Source of the DNA: Anaerolineaceae bacterium
Lineage (GTDB): Bacteria > Chloroflexota > Anaerolineae > Anaerolineales > Anaerolineaceae
NCBI GenBank assembly: GCA_016927865.1
Contig: JAFGLU010000049.1
Coordinates: 1-64,000 of the forward strand
Direction: 5' to 3'
Length of the DNA stretch: 64,000 nucleotides
Shown here: in pieces, positions 17,254 through 25,025 of the stretch
Numbering within the stretch: position 1 is the stretch's first letter
Layout of the letters: each line of letters opens with the position of its first letter
Translations under genes and position numbers: made by a program
Notes under the pieces: generated by a model
Database searches by the model: none
Told to the model about the DNA's origin: nothing
What the model saw: the letters and a program-made list of their open reading frames with translations, nothing else

Positions 17254-18573
17254 CTACTTGCCGAACTTCGCCTTGAGGATTTCCTCCAAAGTCGGCTGGC
17301 CAATCTCTTGCAGCTCGTAGCGCACGCGCTGCATCGGCTTGCGCACCTTCAGCACCCGGGTCAGGTCGATGGGCGTGGCGCTAATCACCAGGTCCACGTC
17401 GGCCTTGTTGATCGTCTCTTCCAGGTCGCGGGTCTGCGCTTCACCATAGCCCATCGCCGGAAGGATCGGCCCGGTGGACGGATACTTGCGGTAAGTGTCG
17501 GCAATCGTGCCCACCGCGTAAGGCCGCGGGTCCACGATCTCGGCGGCGCCAAAGCGGCGCGCAGCCACCCAGCCCGCCCCATAGGCCATTTCGCCGTGGG
17601 TCAGGGTAGGGCCATCTTCAATCACCAAAACGCGCTTGCCGCGAATGGCTGCCGGGTCTTCGACGAACAACGGGGAGGCGCCTTCAATGATCAACGCGTT
17701 GGGATTAGCCGCATACAGGTTCTCGCGCACCTTAATCACGTCATCGGGCGAAGCCGTATCGACCTTGTTGATCACAAACACATCCGCCGAGCGGATATTG
17801 GTCTCGCCGGGGTGGTAAGACATCTCGTGCCCGGCGCGGTGCGGGTCGGCCACCACGATCGACAAATCGGGCTTGTAGAACGAGAAGTCGTTGTTGCCGC
17901 CATCCCACAAGACGATATCCACTTCTTGTTCGGCCTGGCGCAGGATCTTTTCGTAATCCACGCCCGCGTACACAATCACGCCATTATCCAGGTGCGGTTC
18001 GTACTCCTCGCGCTCCTCAATCGTGCATTCGTGCTTATCCAGGTCTTCATAGGAAGCATAGCGCTGCACGGTTTGTTTAACCAGGTCGCCGTAAGGCATG
18101 GGATGGCGAATGGCGGCAACGGTGTAGCCCATCTCGCGCAGAATCAGCGAGACGCGACGGGTGGTCTGGCTCTTGCCCGAGCCCGTGCGCACAGCGCAAA
18201 CCGACACAACCGGCTTGCTCGATTTCAACTGGGTGGTGTTGCTACCCATCAACCTGAAATCTGCACCGGCAGCCAAAACGATTGAGGCCTTGTGCATCAC
18301 CACTTCGTGAGGCACATCGCTGTAAGCAAAAACGACCTGGTCAACCTTCAAATCCCTAATCAACTTAACCAAATCGCTCTCCGCATAGATCGGGATGCCT
18401 TCTGGATAAAGCGACCCTGCCAGCGCCGCCGGATACTGGCGGCCATCAATGTTTGGGATCTGAGTCGCGGTAAAAGCCACGACACGATATTCCTGGTTGT
18501 CGCGGAAAAAGACATTGAAATTGTGGAAGTCTCGTCCCGCAGCACCCATGATGATCGTTCGAATTGGGGTCAT
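17254..18573 (-). CDS. Cyclic 2,3-diphosphoglycerate synthetase-like GTPase
   Basis: The 439-residue protein starts with a Rossmann-like MTPIRTIIMGAAGRDFHNFN, then a P-loop VRTGSGKSQTTRR near residues 130-142 and later NKVDTAS, a GTPase-like specificity motif. This architecture is that of the cyclic 2,3-diphosphoglycerate synthetase family first known from methanogens. Bacterial relatives are often annotated simply as GTPases, and their substrate is unproven. The start has an AAGGAG site. It is flanked by argS upstream and an intergenic repeat downstream. Confidence 0.75.
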   Translation of the reverse strand: MTPIRTIIMGAAGRDFHNFNVFFRDNQEYRVVAFTATQIPNIDGRQYPAALAGSLYPEGIPIYAESDLVKLIRDLKVDQVVFAYSDVPHEVVMHKASIVLAAGADFRLMGSNTTQLKSSKPVVSVCAVRTGSGKSQTTRRVSLILREMGYTVAAIRHPMPYGDLVKQTVQRYASYEDLDKHECTIEEREEYEPHLDNGVIVYAGVDYEKILRQAEQEVDIVLWDGGNNDFSFYKPDLSIVVADPHRAGHEMSYHPGETNIRSADVFVINKVDTASPDDVIKVRENLYAANPNALIIEGASPLFVEDPAAIRGKRVLVIEDGPTLTHGEMAYGAGWVAARRFGAAEIVDPRPYAVGTIADTYRKYPSTGPILPAMGYGEAQTRDLEETINKADVDLVISATPIDLTRVLKVRKPMQRVRYELQEIGQPTLEEILKAKFGK

Positions 18574-18661
18574 ACCATACGCTCCTTATAACAGATGAAC
18601 AGGTTGGTTTCCGCCTTTAGCTGGGAAGTCTCCCAACTGCTAGCGGAATAGGCTTAGATTT

Positions 18662-20431
18662 TCACATCGCTTCTGGGGCTGTGATGCCCAATAAAGCCAG
18701 ACTATTGGCCAGGGCCTGTTTAGCAGCCGCAACCAACCGCAGGCGGCTGCTGCGCACAGGCTCTTCCACCTGTAGCACGGGACACTCGTTATAGAATGAC
18801 GTAAACGTTTGCGCAATATCGTAAGCGATATTGGCGATCTGCAGCGGTTTTAACTCCGCGGCGGCGCGCTGCACTTCATTGGGGAAGCGCGAAATCAAAT
18901 CGACCAGTTGCATCTCCGACGTTGCCATCTCATAATCGAAGGCCCGGCTGGCCGGGACCACCCCGCCCGCCTTGCGCAGAATGCTGTTGGCCCGCACGTG
19001 CGCGTACTGGATGTACGGCGCGGCCTGCCCGTTGAAGTCCAGGGCAGATTTCCAGTCGAAGGTCACCATCTTGGCATTTTCGCGAGCCAGCATGGGGTAC
19101 TTGATGGCCCCAATGCCCACCGCGCGCGCTACGGCTTGTTTCTGCTCGCTGTCCAGATCGGGGTTTTTCTCTTCCACCACAGCCAGCGCGCGCTCGGTCG
19201 CCTCGCGGATCAAGTCTTCCAGCAGAACAACGTTTCCGTCTCTGGAGGCCAAAATCACATTCCCCGGCAAAGTAACCAGTTCATAGACCACATGCTGGCA
19301 GCGCTGCGCCCATTCATAACCCGCCAATTCCAGCGTCTTGAATACCTGCTGGAAATGCAGCGATTGGCGAACATCCACCACATAGAAAGACTGGACCATG
19401 TCGGGATAATCAATAAATTTTTGCTTGGCCAGGGCTAAATCTTCGGTCGCATAGAGTGCCGTGCTATCTGAACGCAGCACCACCATCACACGGTATTTGT
19501 CCTTCGTCAGGCCCAACTGCTCGTCGATCTTAACAATCACCGGGCCGTCGTTGGCGCGTTCGTCCTGGGCAATGCCCTTCTCGATCAACTCATTGACAAT
19601 TTCTTTGCCGGGCTTTTCTTCTTCACTGTTGAAGTAATAGCGGTCAAAGTGGATGTCCAGTTCATTGTACATCTGGGTAAAACCGTCCAACGACCACTGG
19701 CGGGTTTCTTTCCACAGTTCAACCACCTCGGGGTCGCGCTGATCCCAGCGCCCGTAAAGAGCCCGAACCTCGGCTTCAAACTCGGGGGTTTCAGCCAGGC
19801 GGTCGTTGGCCTCGGCGTACAGGCTGCCCATCCAGCGCGTGATGTCATTTTCCGGCTTCTCGCCCACGTGGTGCTTCATATAATTCCACAGCCACTTGAT
19901 CACATGCAGACCCATGTCACCGGGGTAATTGGCTCGCACCACGTCGTAACCAGACGCCTCAAGGATGTTGCACAGCGCATCGCCCAAAATGGCGCTGCGC
20001 AGATGGCCCACGTGAAAGGCTTTGTGTGTGTTCGGCTGCGAAAACTCAACCATCACGCGCTCGCCGCGCCGTGCGCCACCGCCAAAATCCTTGCCCTGCT
20101 CCAGCACAGCATCAACCACCCGTTGAGCATAACCGGCGGTGGAGAAATACAGGTTTAGATAGCCTTTGACAGCTTCCACGCGCTCGAAACCCGCCGGCGT
20201 TCCCAGGTACGCAGCTATGCGTTCAGCCAGTTCATTGGCCTTCTCGGACACGTTCACCTTCTGCCCTGCTTCTCGTGCCGCCTGCGAAGCTAGCTGGAAA
20301 AAGGAGGTGGAAGTGCCCCAATGGCCGTTAAACGGAATCCAGCCCCAGGTTAGTTTGGGCTCGGGCAGGCCGTTTTCCTTGCAGAAAGCAAGGATCTGCT
20401 GCTCAACCTGTTGTTGCTCGGTTTCGAACAT
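18662..20431 (-). CDS. argS: Arginyl-tRNA synthetase
   Basis: The 589-residue class I synthetase has an N-terminal Arg-tRNA-binding domain (residues 1-about 110), the HIGH motif as HVGH in FSQPNTHKAFHVGHLRSAI, and a C-terminal DALR anticodon-binding domain. The KMSK loop is degenerate: the region reads ILASRDGNVVLLEDLI, lacking the Lys-Met-Ser. Departures from KMSK are known among arginyl-tRNA synthetases. The start at 20431 (MFETEQQQ) follows GGAGA; the longer frame runs back through a terminator. It charges tRNA-Arg in the cytoplasm. Confidence 0.93.
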   Translation of the reverse strand: MFETEQQQVEQQILAFCKENGLPEPKLTWGWIPFNGHWGTSTSFFQLASQAAREAGQKVNVSEKANELAERIAAYLGTPAGFERVEAVKGYLNLYFSTAGYAQRVVDAVLEQGKDFGGGARRGERVMVEFSQPNTHKAFHVGHLRSAILGDALCNILEASGYDVVRANYPGDMGLHVIKWLWNYMKHHVGEKPENDITRWMGSLYAEANDRLAETPEFEAEVRALYGRWDQRDPEVVELWKETRQWSLDGFTQMYNELDIHFDRYYFNSEEEKPGKEIVNELIEKGIAQDERANDGPVIVKIDEQLGLTKDKYRVMVVLRSDSTALYATEDLALAKQKFIDYPDMVQSFYVVDVRQSLHFQQVFKTLELAGYEWAQRCQHVVYELVTLPGNVILASRDGNVVLLEDLIREATERALAVVEEKNPDLDSEQKQAVARAVGIGAIKYPMLARENAKMVTFDWKSALDFNGQAAPYIQYAHVRANSILRKAGGVVPASRAFDYEMATSEMQLVDLISRFPNEVQRAAAELKPLQIANIAYDIAQTFTSFYNECPVLQVEEPVRSSRLRLVAAAKQALANSLALLGITAPEAM

Positions 20432-20445
20432 GATTGGTTCTCCAA

Positions 20446-20475
20446 CAAAAAAAGCGGGAGACACCGCTCCCGCTT
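20446..20475 (-). terminator. Terminator between rpsT and argS
   Basis: Read on the minus strand, AGCGGGAG, a short loop and CTCCCGCT are followed by a run of T residues. It lies 89 nt after rpsT and 15 nt before argS. It ends the rpsT message or acts as an attenuator in the argS leader. I looked for the conserved T-box sequence upstream and did not find it. Confidence 0.8.
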
Positions 20476-20563
20476 GAGTTCCCAGTGATGGGATTCCGCG
20501 CCCATTTTGGGCGCTTGTAGCGACAAAGCTCACCCGGAGCGATCTCCGGGGATCGAACAAAAA

Positions 20564-20830
20564 TTACTTTGCCAAAGCTGCAAGGCGCTTCATCAGGCGG
20601 CTCTTGCGGCGAGCGGCGTTGTTCTTGTGAAGAATTCCTTTGGTCACAGCGCGATCCAGCGAGCTAATCGCCGCCATCACGGCTTCCTTCGATTCTTCCG
20701 CGGCGCCTGTCGCCAATACAACCCGGGCCTTCGACACACTTGAACGCATGCTACCCCGTTCGACACGATTTCGAACACGTCGCTTTTCGTTCTGCTTATT
20801 ACGCTTGATTTGAGACTTAATGTTAGCCAA
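20564..20830 (-). CDS. rpsT: Ribosomal protein S20
   Basis: The 88-residue protein is very basic with the S20 pattern (ANIKSQIKRNKQNEKRR at the start and KNNAARRKSRLMKRL at the end). S20 binds 16S rRNA in the 30S subunit. The start is TTG at 20830 with the site GGAGGA placed 6-7 nt before it; this gives the standard family length, while the longer frame does not. Confidence 0.94.
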   Translation of the reverse strand: MANIKSQIKRNKQNEKRRVRNRVERGSMRSSVSKARVVLATGAAEESKEAVMAAISSLDRAVTKGILHKNNAARRKSRLMKRLAALAK

Positions 20831-21063
20831 AGTTCTTCCTCCAACGAAGTTACACAATTGCAGGGGTGGATTTTACCCGACAGACGCGTTTTTGTCCAGT
20901 GTTTGAATTGCCAAATTGGTAAAACGCTGCACAAAGGTTGACCATTTCTTGATGGGTCAAAAGCAAAACGCCGCCCCTAGCTGTGCTACAATAAATTCAA
21001 AGACCATACTAAGGTCTAAACAACCTATGAAACATTCCCACCTCGAAAGGAGATTCATCAATT

Positions 21064-21843
21064 ATGGAAGGCTTTTTTGCACTCGGCGCATGCATCCTGG
21101 TCACGCTGGCTATCATCGTTTTCACCCTCGCTGTGCGGGCCATCCGCCTCATCTACCAGTATGAGCGCGGCGTTGTGTTCAACCTGGGCAAATTCCAAGG
21201 AGTCCGCGAACCTGGCCTGACCTTCATTATCCCCTTCATCCAAAACATGCGCAAAGTGGACATGCGCATCAAAACCGCCGACATCCCCCGCCAGGAAGTG
21301 ATGACCAAGGATAACATCCCCATGCTGGTCAACGCGGTGGTGTACTTTAAGGTCATCGACCCTGAGACCGTCATCATCAAAATTGAAGACCATGTCTTCG
21401 CCATTCGCCAATACACCCAGGCCGCCCTGCGCGATGTGATCGGCAACAGCGAAATGGACTTTGTCCTCACCGAGCGCGAGAAAATTGCCAACAGCATCAA
21501 AGAAATTGTGGATGCCGAAACCAGCGCCTGGGGTGTCGACGTAGAATCAATCAAGATTCAGGAAGTGGAACTGCCCGCCGAGATGAAGCGCGCCATGGCC
21601 AAGCAGGCCGAAGCCGAGCGCGAGCGCCGTGCCATGATCATCAACTCGCAAGGTGAGCTCTCGGCCTCCGAGAATCTGGCCCAGGCCGCCGAAACACTGG
21701 CTCGCAGCAGCGGCGCATTGCACTTGCGCACCCTCCAGACCATCCGCGACATTGCCGCCGACCCCTCGGAGAAGATCATCCTCTTCATCCCATCCGATCT
21801 TGCCGGATTGGCGAACCAGGTAGTTGCCAAGCGCTCCGAATAA
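21064..21843 (+). CDS. SPFH/band 7 (stomatin-like) membrane protein
   Basis: The 259-residue protein has one N-terminal hydrophobic segment (residues about 5-25) and then the SPFH domain: YERGVVFNLGKFQGVREPGL, IKTADIPRQEVMTKDNIPM, a helix with AALRDVIG, and an Ala/Glu-rich coiled coil around residues 175-220. Prokaryotic stomatins form membrane-bound oligomers in ordered lipid domains and often pair with NfeD, which is absent here. It is spaced 9 nt from an OMPDC-fold enzyme gene and probably co-transcribed. The exact role is unknown. Confidence 0.88.
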   Translation: MEGFFALGACILVTLAIIVFTLAVRAIRLIYQYERGVVFNLGKFQGVREPGLTFIIPFIQNMRKVDMRIKTADIPRQEVMTKDNIPMLVNAVVYFKVIDPETVIIKIEDHVFAIRQYTQAALRDVIGNSEMDFVLTEREKIANSIKEIVDAETSAWGVDVESIKIQEVELPAEMKRAMAKQAEAERERRAMIINSQGELSASENLAQAAETLARSSGALHLRTLQTIRDIAADPSEKIILFIPSDLAGLANQVVAKRSE

Positions 21844-21852
21844 GGAGCCGAG

Positions 21853-22518
21853 ATGCTTGACTATAAAACCCGTTACCTGCAAATCGCCTTCAATGACGAT
21901 CTGGCCACGGCCATTCGCCTGCTGCCAAGGATTCCGCAAAGCCCGCGCATCCTCATCGAGGCGGGCACGCCCTTCTTCAAACGCGAAGGTATAGCCGGCT
22001 TGCGCACCTTGCGACGGCTATGGAAAGGCCCCCTGGTGGCGGACCTCAAAACCAGCGACGGCGGCGCAAGCGAGGTGGAGATGGCTGCCTCTGGCGGCGC
22101 TACTGCCATCACCGCCCTGGGCAGTTCCCCCACTGAAACGCTCGATCTGTTCATTGCCGCTTGCCGGCAGCATCAAATGGCTGCCATGATTGACATGCTG
22201 GGAGTCAGCGATCCGCTGGAAGTGCTGCGGCCCTTGCGCATTCCGCCGGATGTGGTGGTGCTGCACCGCGGGCGCGACGAAGAGCTCACCGCCGGCAAGA
22301 TCATCCAATACCGGCACGTCAATCGCATCCGCAGCAAGTTTGACGTCATCATTTCCGCCGCCGGCGGCGTGGACTTGCGCGAGGCGCGCAGCGCCATCTT
22401 CAACGGGGCCAACATTGTCGTCGTCAACATCGTCAAACCTGGCGACATGTGGAATGGCATCTCCAGCGATCAGCCCGTTGGCCAAATCGCCCAGCAATTC
22501 CTCGATACCATTGAGTAA
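21853..22518 (+). CDS. OMPDC/HUMPS-fold protein (hexulose-6-phosphate synthase-like)
   Basis: The 221-residue protein has the orotidine-monophosphate-decarboxylase superfamily barrel motifs: IAFND, LIEAGTPFF, VADLKTSDGGA (the D-x-K-x-x-D active site), LHRGRDEE (H-x-G-x-D as in 3-hexulose-6-phosphate synthase) and ISAAGGVD. HPS condenses formaldehyde with ribulose-5-phosphate; related enzymes act on other sugar phosphates. No hexulose isomerase (PHI) gene is nearby, so the actual substrate is uncertain. The start follows AAGGAG. A strong bidirectional terminator follows. Confidence 0.75.
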   Translation: MLDYKTRYLQIAFNDDLATAIRLLPRIPQSPRILIEAGTPFFKREGIAGLRTLRRLWKGPLVADLKTSDGGASEVEMAASGGATAITALGSSPTETLDLFIAACRQHQMAAMIDMLGVSDPLEVLRPLRIPPDVVVLHRGRDEELTAGKIIQYRHVNRIRSKFDVIISAAGGVDLREARSAIFNGANIVVVNIVKPGDMWNGISSDQPVGQIAQQFLDTIE

Positions 22519-22527
22519 CCCGTCTTG

Positions 22528-22583
22528 AAAATAAGGGGATCAAAAAACACCGCTGTGGCGGTGTTTTTTGATCCCCTTATTTT
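22528..22583. terminator. Bidirectional 26-bp terminator hairpin
   Basis: A perfect 26-bp stem with TGTG loop lies between convergent genes. Runs of A and T inside and at the base make it a terminator on both strands. Its right arm includes the TAA stop of the minus-strand hydrolase gene (22577-22579). Confidence 0.85.
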
Positions 22584-23590
22584 ATCCCTTTCCAGAAGGC
22601 ATCCATCACTTCGGCAGTGTCTGCCGTGCGCTCATAGTGCGGCATACCCTGAGAGGGTACCAGGCGCACCGCCTGCCAGGCTGGGTTGTGCAGCAGCAGT
22701 TCTTCCAATGCGCCAAAAGTTGTATACGCATCCCGGTCATAGATAGCCAGTGTCGGAGTCTTGATTTTTTCATAAACCAGGCTGCGCACCTGAGGCGTGA
22801 ATAGTTTACCGCTCAAAAAGTACAGCGGAGCGTGTTCGGCGCCTGGCTGGTGCGCACTGGCATAAGCATATTCCACGAACCCCGGCGGAACAGCCCCGCT
22901 GAAGCTCTTGCGCAAGAAGAAATTAATACTGGAATGGCTGGCAACCAGGTCAAAAAGCGGCCTACCCCACAATCCCGCGGAGAGAATGGGATGCAGTACA
23001 TCGCTCGCCCCGGTTTGCTTCGCAATCTGCGATCCGTTGGCACGCACAGTTGGGTTCATCCCGGTTGGCGAAATCAGAGTCAACGAGTGAAACAGCTCGG
23101 GGTGAGCCAAAGCTGCCAGCGTTGCAAATTCGGCGCCCAATGACAGAGCCACAACGTCTGCGGGCTCGCCAACCTGGCTGGTCAAAAAATCCACCAGCGC
23201 GTCCACAAACACCTGGGCCGAATAAACCCGCGAAGAGCGTTCCGAAAACCCATACCCCGGCCAATCCAGTGCATAGACCGCCCGCTTAGAGCGGTAATGC
23301 TCGAACAGCGGACCCATCTCATAAGCACTGGCGGCAGCATTAATGCTGTGCAAGACAACCAGCGGCCTGCCGCCCGCCCGCTGATCCACATAGTAGCTGA
23401 GTTGTCCGGCGGTTTTGCTAAGGAACTCCTTGCGTTCTGCCGCTATCGCATCGGGTAGGAGTTGATGATGGTCTACGGCGAATTTGCTGTAGAGGATCCA
23501 CCCACCGGCTGCGACCGCCGCCAGACTGGTGAGCGCCCCTAAGCCCAACCCGCCATTTCTTGCAGCTTGTAGTTTACGCTTTGCTGCCAT
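22577..23590 (-). CDS. Alpha/beta hydrolase
   Basis: The 337-residue protein has an N-terminal hydrophobic anchor (residues about 14-34) and an alpha/beta hydrolase fold: LVVLHSINAA (oxyanion loop), ALDWPGYGFSER, the nucleophile elbow VVALSLGAEF (first Gly replaced by Ala), a probable Asp in YDRDAYT and His in QGMPHYE. The fold covers esterases, lipases, dehalogenases and peroxidases, so the substrate is unknown. The start has an AGGAGG site. It is probably membrane-tethered. Confidence 0.82.
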   Translation of the reverse strand: MAAKRKLQAARNGGLGLGALTSLAAVAAGGWILYSKFAVDHHQLLPDAIAAERKEFLSKTAGQLSYYVDQRAGGRPLVVLHSINAAASAYEMGPLFEHYRSKRAVYALDWPGYGFSERSSRVYSAQVFVDALVDFLTSQVGEPADVVALSLGAEFATLAALAHPELFHSLTLISPTGMNPTVRANGSQIAKQTGASDVLHPILSAGLWGRPLFDLVASHSSINFFLRKSFSGAVPPGFVEYAYASAHQPGAEHAPLYFLSGKLFTPQVRSLVYEKIKTPTLAIYDRDAYTTFGALEELLLHNPAWQAVRLVPSQGMPHYERTADTAEVMDAFWKGIK

Positions 23591-23924
23591 CGTCTTACCT
23601 CCTGCTGAAAAACCAATATCGACAACCCATTGTCCAGGGAATGAAGGAAGTTTCTAAAATTGAAGTGCATGCACATCAATTTCAGGGACATTCTATCTCC
23701 GGCAGAGTAATTACAATTGTATGGAGATTCAGGTAAATGTCATACCATCAACGGCTCGATTATACCGCCGATCTTCGCGTTGAAACTGCCACTTCTCTCG
23801 ATTCACGATGGATTGTAAGTTTCGGAAGGAGGGCCACTCCCAACTTCTTTTGGCAACTTACTGTTCATTGAACTCACAAAATATTGAGAAAAGTGATACA
23901 CTGCCCCTGGAGCCTTCCACGAAA
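23591..23924. other. Divergent intergenic region
   Basis: This 330-base gap separates divergent genes. It has an imperfect inverted repeat near 23655-23690 (ATTGAAGTGCATGCACATCAATTT), a candidate operator. An open frame from 23808 has no ribosome-binding site and is not called. Confidence 0.4.
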
Positions 23925-24515
23925 ATGTCAACCTATCGACCTTCCCCACGCCACCTGTTGCTGTTGGCAGCGGCTCTTGCCGGGCTCTACGGTCTGGGGT
24001 TGCTATCATTACAGCCGCCGCGATCCGCGCTGGCAGCCGGCTTGCAGGCCACCGATGGCTATCCACCCCCTTATGAAATCACGCCCATTGAGGGCTACCC
24101 AGAACCCAGCGATCCATACCCCACCGATAGCTACCCGGGGCCGGTCGCCGCCACCAGCACCCCTGGCCCTACCAACACGTCGCTTCCACCTGGCCAGCCC
24201 AGCCCAACGATCGGGCTGATGACGGCAACCGCTTCTCCCACCATCCAGGGGTCTCCGTCACCATCTGTCACACCTGGGCGCGACTTGTATGCCACCGAAA
24301 ACGCCGAGATGGGCGGCGCATTAGTCACCCCGCCCCCACTCCAAACCCTGACCCCAACCCTCGCAACCGTCGAGCCCGCCCCAACCGCGGTCGATGAGCC
24401 GGACGGGTTTCAACTCGATTCTCAGTTCTTCCTAATCGGCCTGCTCGTGCCGCTAGGAGTCATCCTCCTGGGCGGCATTCTCTATAAATTACTCAACACA
24501 TCCGAGTTTCGCTAA
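23925..24515 (+). CDS. Pro/Thr/Ser-rich membrane-anchored surface protein
   Basis: The start at 23925 gives 196 residues. An N-terminal hydrophobic segment (residues about 11-30) is followed by a region of about 110 residues dominated by Pro, Thr, Ser and Gly. It includes repeated GYP/SYP units (DGYPPPYE, EGYPEPSDPYPTDSYPGP) and PTxSP runs. A C-terminal hydrophobic helix near residues 167-188 precedes KLLNTSEFR. This suggests an extracellular stalk anchored at the C terminus. I do not recognise a family. Confidence 0.6.
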   Translation: MSTYRPSPRHLLLLAAALAGLYGLGLLSLQPPRSALAAGLQATDGYPPPYEITPIEGYPEPSDPYPTDSYPGPVAATSTPGPTNTSLPPGQPSPTIGLMTATASPTIQGSPSPSVTPGRDLYATENAEMGGALVTPPPLQTLTPTLATVEPAPTAVDEPDGFQLDSQFFLIGLLVPLGVILLGGILYKLLNTSEFR

Positions 24516-24681
24516 AATCGACCCGACGGGAGTCGATGGTGTAGGGCCCACCCCCGCATTCCCAAATGCGGCTCTCACGCCAATTCCCAAAGCCCCAAAA
24601 AATGCCTGTTGCATCCCCACCCCCAAACAAGGTATAATCTGTCCACTTTACCCGTTCCAATACCCTATAGTGAGGTGAGCT

Positions 24682-24861
24682 ATGTCCGGTGAAAATTGCG
24701 CTTGTGGTGGCAGCTGCGGTTGCGGCGGTCACGACCACGCTGAAGAAGTCCTCTTGACCCGCGAAGAGTATATCCTGCGCCTGGAGCAATATCTGAAGGA
24801 TCTGCGCGCAGAAATTGTCTCGGTGGAGCAGGAACTGACCGAACTACGCCAGACCGCATAA
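24682..24861 (+). CDS. Small Cys/His-rich coiled-coil protein
   Basis: This 59-residue gene begins at ATG 24682 after AGGTGAG and ends TAA at 24861. The N terminus has CACGGSCGCGGHDH (residues 6-19): four Cys in C-x-C pairs and two His, a likely metal-binding head. Residues 27-57 form an amphipathic helix (LRLEQYLKDLRAEIVSVEQE) with Leu/Ile spacing typical of a coiled coil. A 25-bp perfect terminator hairpin follows within 17 nt, supporting a real transcription unit. No named family is assigned with confidence. Confidence 0.7.
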   Translation: MSGENCACGGSCGCGGHDHAEEVLLTREEYILRLEQYLKDLRAEIVSVEQELTELRQTA

Positions 24862-24877
24862 TGATGCCGTCCAGGCG

Positions 24878-24929
24878 TTAAAAAGCAAATCAATGCGGCG
24901 CGAACGCGCCGCATTGATTTGCTTTTTAA
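24878..24929. terminator. Bidirectional 25-bp hairpin terminator
   Basis: Two perfect 25-nt arms begin and end with TTAAAAAGC/GCTTTTTAA, with GCGGCGCG at the tip. It terminates the small Cys-rich gene. Confidence 0.85.
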
Positions 24930-25012
24930 GACAAATTGCGGCTCTCTAGGAGTTACCGTAGTAGGTACCGAATTTGAGGTGTTCGTGGTTTCGGAAACCT
25001 TATTTTTATTGA

Positions 25013-25018
25013 TACAAT
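25013..25018 (+). promoter_or_regulatory. -10 box, leaderless start of the HD-GYP gene
   Basis: TACAAT ends 7 nt before the ATG at 25026, and no ribosome-binding site lies between. Transcription would start at or next to the start codon. A family 1-like half arm (GAATTTGAGGTGT) lies just upstream. Confidence 0.5.
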
Positions 25019-25025
25019 TATCCAG

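Noticed and set aside
18662-20431. argS as non-functional because KMSK is missing
   Set aside because: All other domains are intact, and degenerate KMSK loops are known in arginyl-tRNA synthetases.
20432-20563. T-box riboswitch upstream of argS
   Set aside because: Hairpins and a terminator are present, but the conserved T-box sequence (GGTGG-N-ACCGCG type) and a specifier loop were not found; a simple rpsT terminator explains the hairpin.
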